A DNA stretch of 6,354 bases from JANQUM01 sp047630355 (GTDB lineage: Bacteria > Bacteroidota > Bacteroidia > Cytophagales > Spirosomataceae), in contig JBLHXN010000173.1 of the NCBI GenBank assembly GCA_047630355.1, positions 1 through 6,354 on the forward strand, read 5' to 3'. Positions 5,892-6,354 of this stretch are shown here, in pieces (within the stretch, counting starts at the first letter, position 1; each line of letters begins with the position of its first letter). The position numbers and the translations under genes were made by a program. The notes under the pieces are model-generated. The model was given only the letters and a program-made list of their open reading frames with translations, ran no database searches and was not told the DNA's origin.

Positions 5892-6354
5892 ATGCCGAAA
5901 ACCAAGAAGGTTCAGAATTCTCTTACCATAATGACTGAAATGATTATGCCTAATGATACAAATTCGTTAGGTAATCTGATGGGTGGTAATTTGTTACGAA
6001 TGATGGATGTGGTAGGAGCAATCTGTGCCCAAAAGCATAGTAACCGCATTGTGGTAACGGCTTCGGTGGATAATGTTTCGTTCAAGAAATCAATCCCGCT
6101 CGGATATGTTGTTACTTTGGAAGCTCAGATTACCCGAAGTTTTAATTCGTCAATGGAAGTAATGGTGAATGTTTTTTCCGAAAATATTCCTGCCGGAACA
6201 AAGGAAAATACCAACAACGCTTTTCTAACTTTTGTTGCCGTAGATCAATCTGGTCGTCCAATTGAAGTTCCTGAATTATTGCCGGAAGGAAAGGAAGAAA
6301 CCGAACTGTTTGAAGGGGCTTTACGCCGTCGGCAATTACGTTTGGTACTCGCCG
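5892..6354 (+). CDS. Acyl-CoA thioesterase, hotdog fold (YciA/ACOT-type), 3'-truncated
   Basis: This cytosolic enzyme hydrolyses acyl-CoA to free fatty acid and CoA. The frame runs off the window after 154 codons with no stop. After a short basic start (MPKTKKVQ), residues 14-39 read MTEMIMPNDTNSLGNLMGG then NLLRMMD: the hotdog signature of a central helix ending in D39, the expected catalytic aspartate. IVVTASVDNVSFKKSIPLG (about 53-71) and the strand VVTLEAQITRSFNSSMEVMVNV match the next beta-strands. AFLTFVAVDQSGRPIEVPEL completes the fold at about residues 118-137. The tail from about 138 (EGKEETELFEGALRRRQLRL) is charged and probably helical. The domain is essentially complete, so only the C-terminal extension is missing. 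ATG 5892 is chosen because it sits just after the promoter and before the conserved region. Family YciA/ACOT is favoured; the chain-length preference is unknown. Confidence -1.
   Translation, partial: MPKTKKVQNSLTIMTEMIMPNDTNSLGNLMGGNLLRMMDVVGAICAQKHSNRIVVTASVDNVSFKKSIPLGYVVTLEAQITRSFNSSMEVMVNVFSENIPAGTKENTNNAFLTFVAVDQSGRPIEVPELLPEGKEETELFEGALRRRQLRLVLA

Overview
The window looks like chromosomal DNA from a member of the Bacteroidota, most likely a Cytophagales-type environmental bacterium (the phylum is well supported, the order is a guess). Four independent signs point there: a C-terminal type IX secretion (Por) sorting domain on the first protein; the small protein DUF4295 directly after ribosomal protein L33; promoters of the Bacteroidota form TTTG-N19-TAnnTTTG; and AT-rich translation starts with almost no Shine-Dalgarno pairing.

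Layout. 1-1476 (+) is the 3' part of a secreted clan-A-like glycoside hydrolase with a T9SS sorting domain; its start lies outside the window. 1477-1717 is a 241-base gap holding two inverted, diverged arms of a REP-like repeat and a small dyad before the next start. 1718-3145 (+) is a complete PLP-dependent group II amino-acid decarboxylase. It converges with 3248-4246 (-), a complete CurA-like NADPH-dependent medium-chain reductase. The 102 bases between them hold a second REP-like inverted repeat that, by the placement of its T-tract, can terminate the reductase transcript. 4247-4377 is a control region with a perfect 9-bp dyad against a candidate reductase promoter. 4378-5268 (+) is a decayed gene for an exported TlpA/thioredoxin-like protein, with a junction frame change after the active site, an in-frame stop and a one-base frameshift near the end. 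5320-5850 is a compact ribosomal transcription unit: a near-consensus promoter, rpmG (L33), a 51-residue DUF4295 protein and a textbook intrinsic terminator. 5892 to the window end (+) is the 5' part of a hotdog-fold acyl-CoA thioesterase whose promoter abuts that terminator and leaves only a very short leader.

The genes do not form one pathway. They are separate transcription units of polysaccharide breakdown, amine formation, enone/quinone reduction, translation and acyl-CoA hydrolysis. I see no mobile element, CRISPR array, RNA gene or clear new multi-gene system. The points most worth attention are the decayed redoxin gene, the paired REP-like elements in opposite arm arrangement, the dyad at the reductase promoter, the missing usual neighbours of rpmG, and the nearly leaderless thioesterase.
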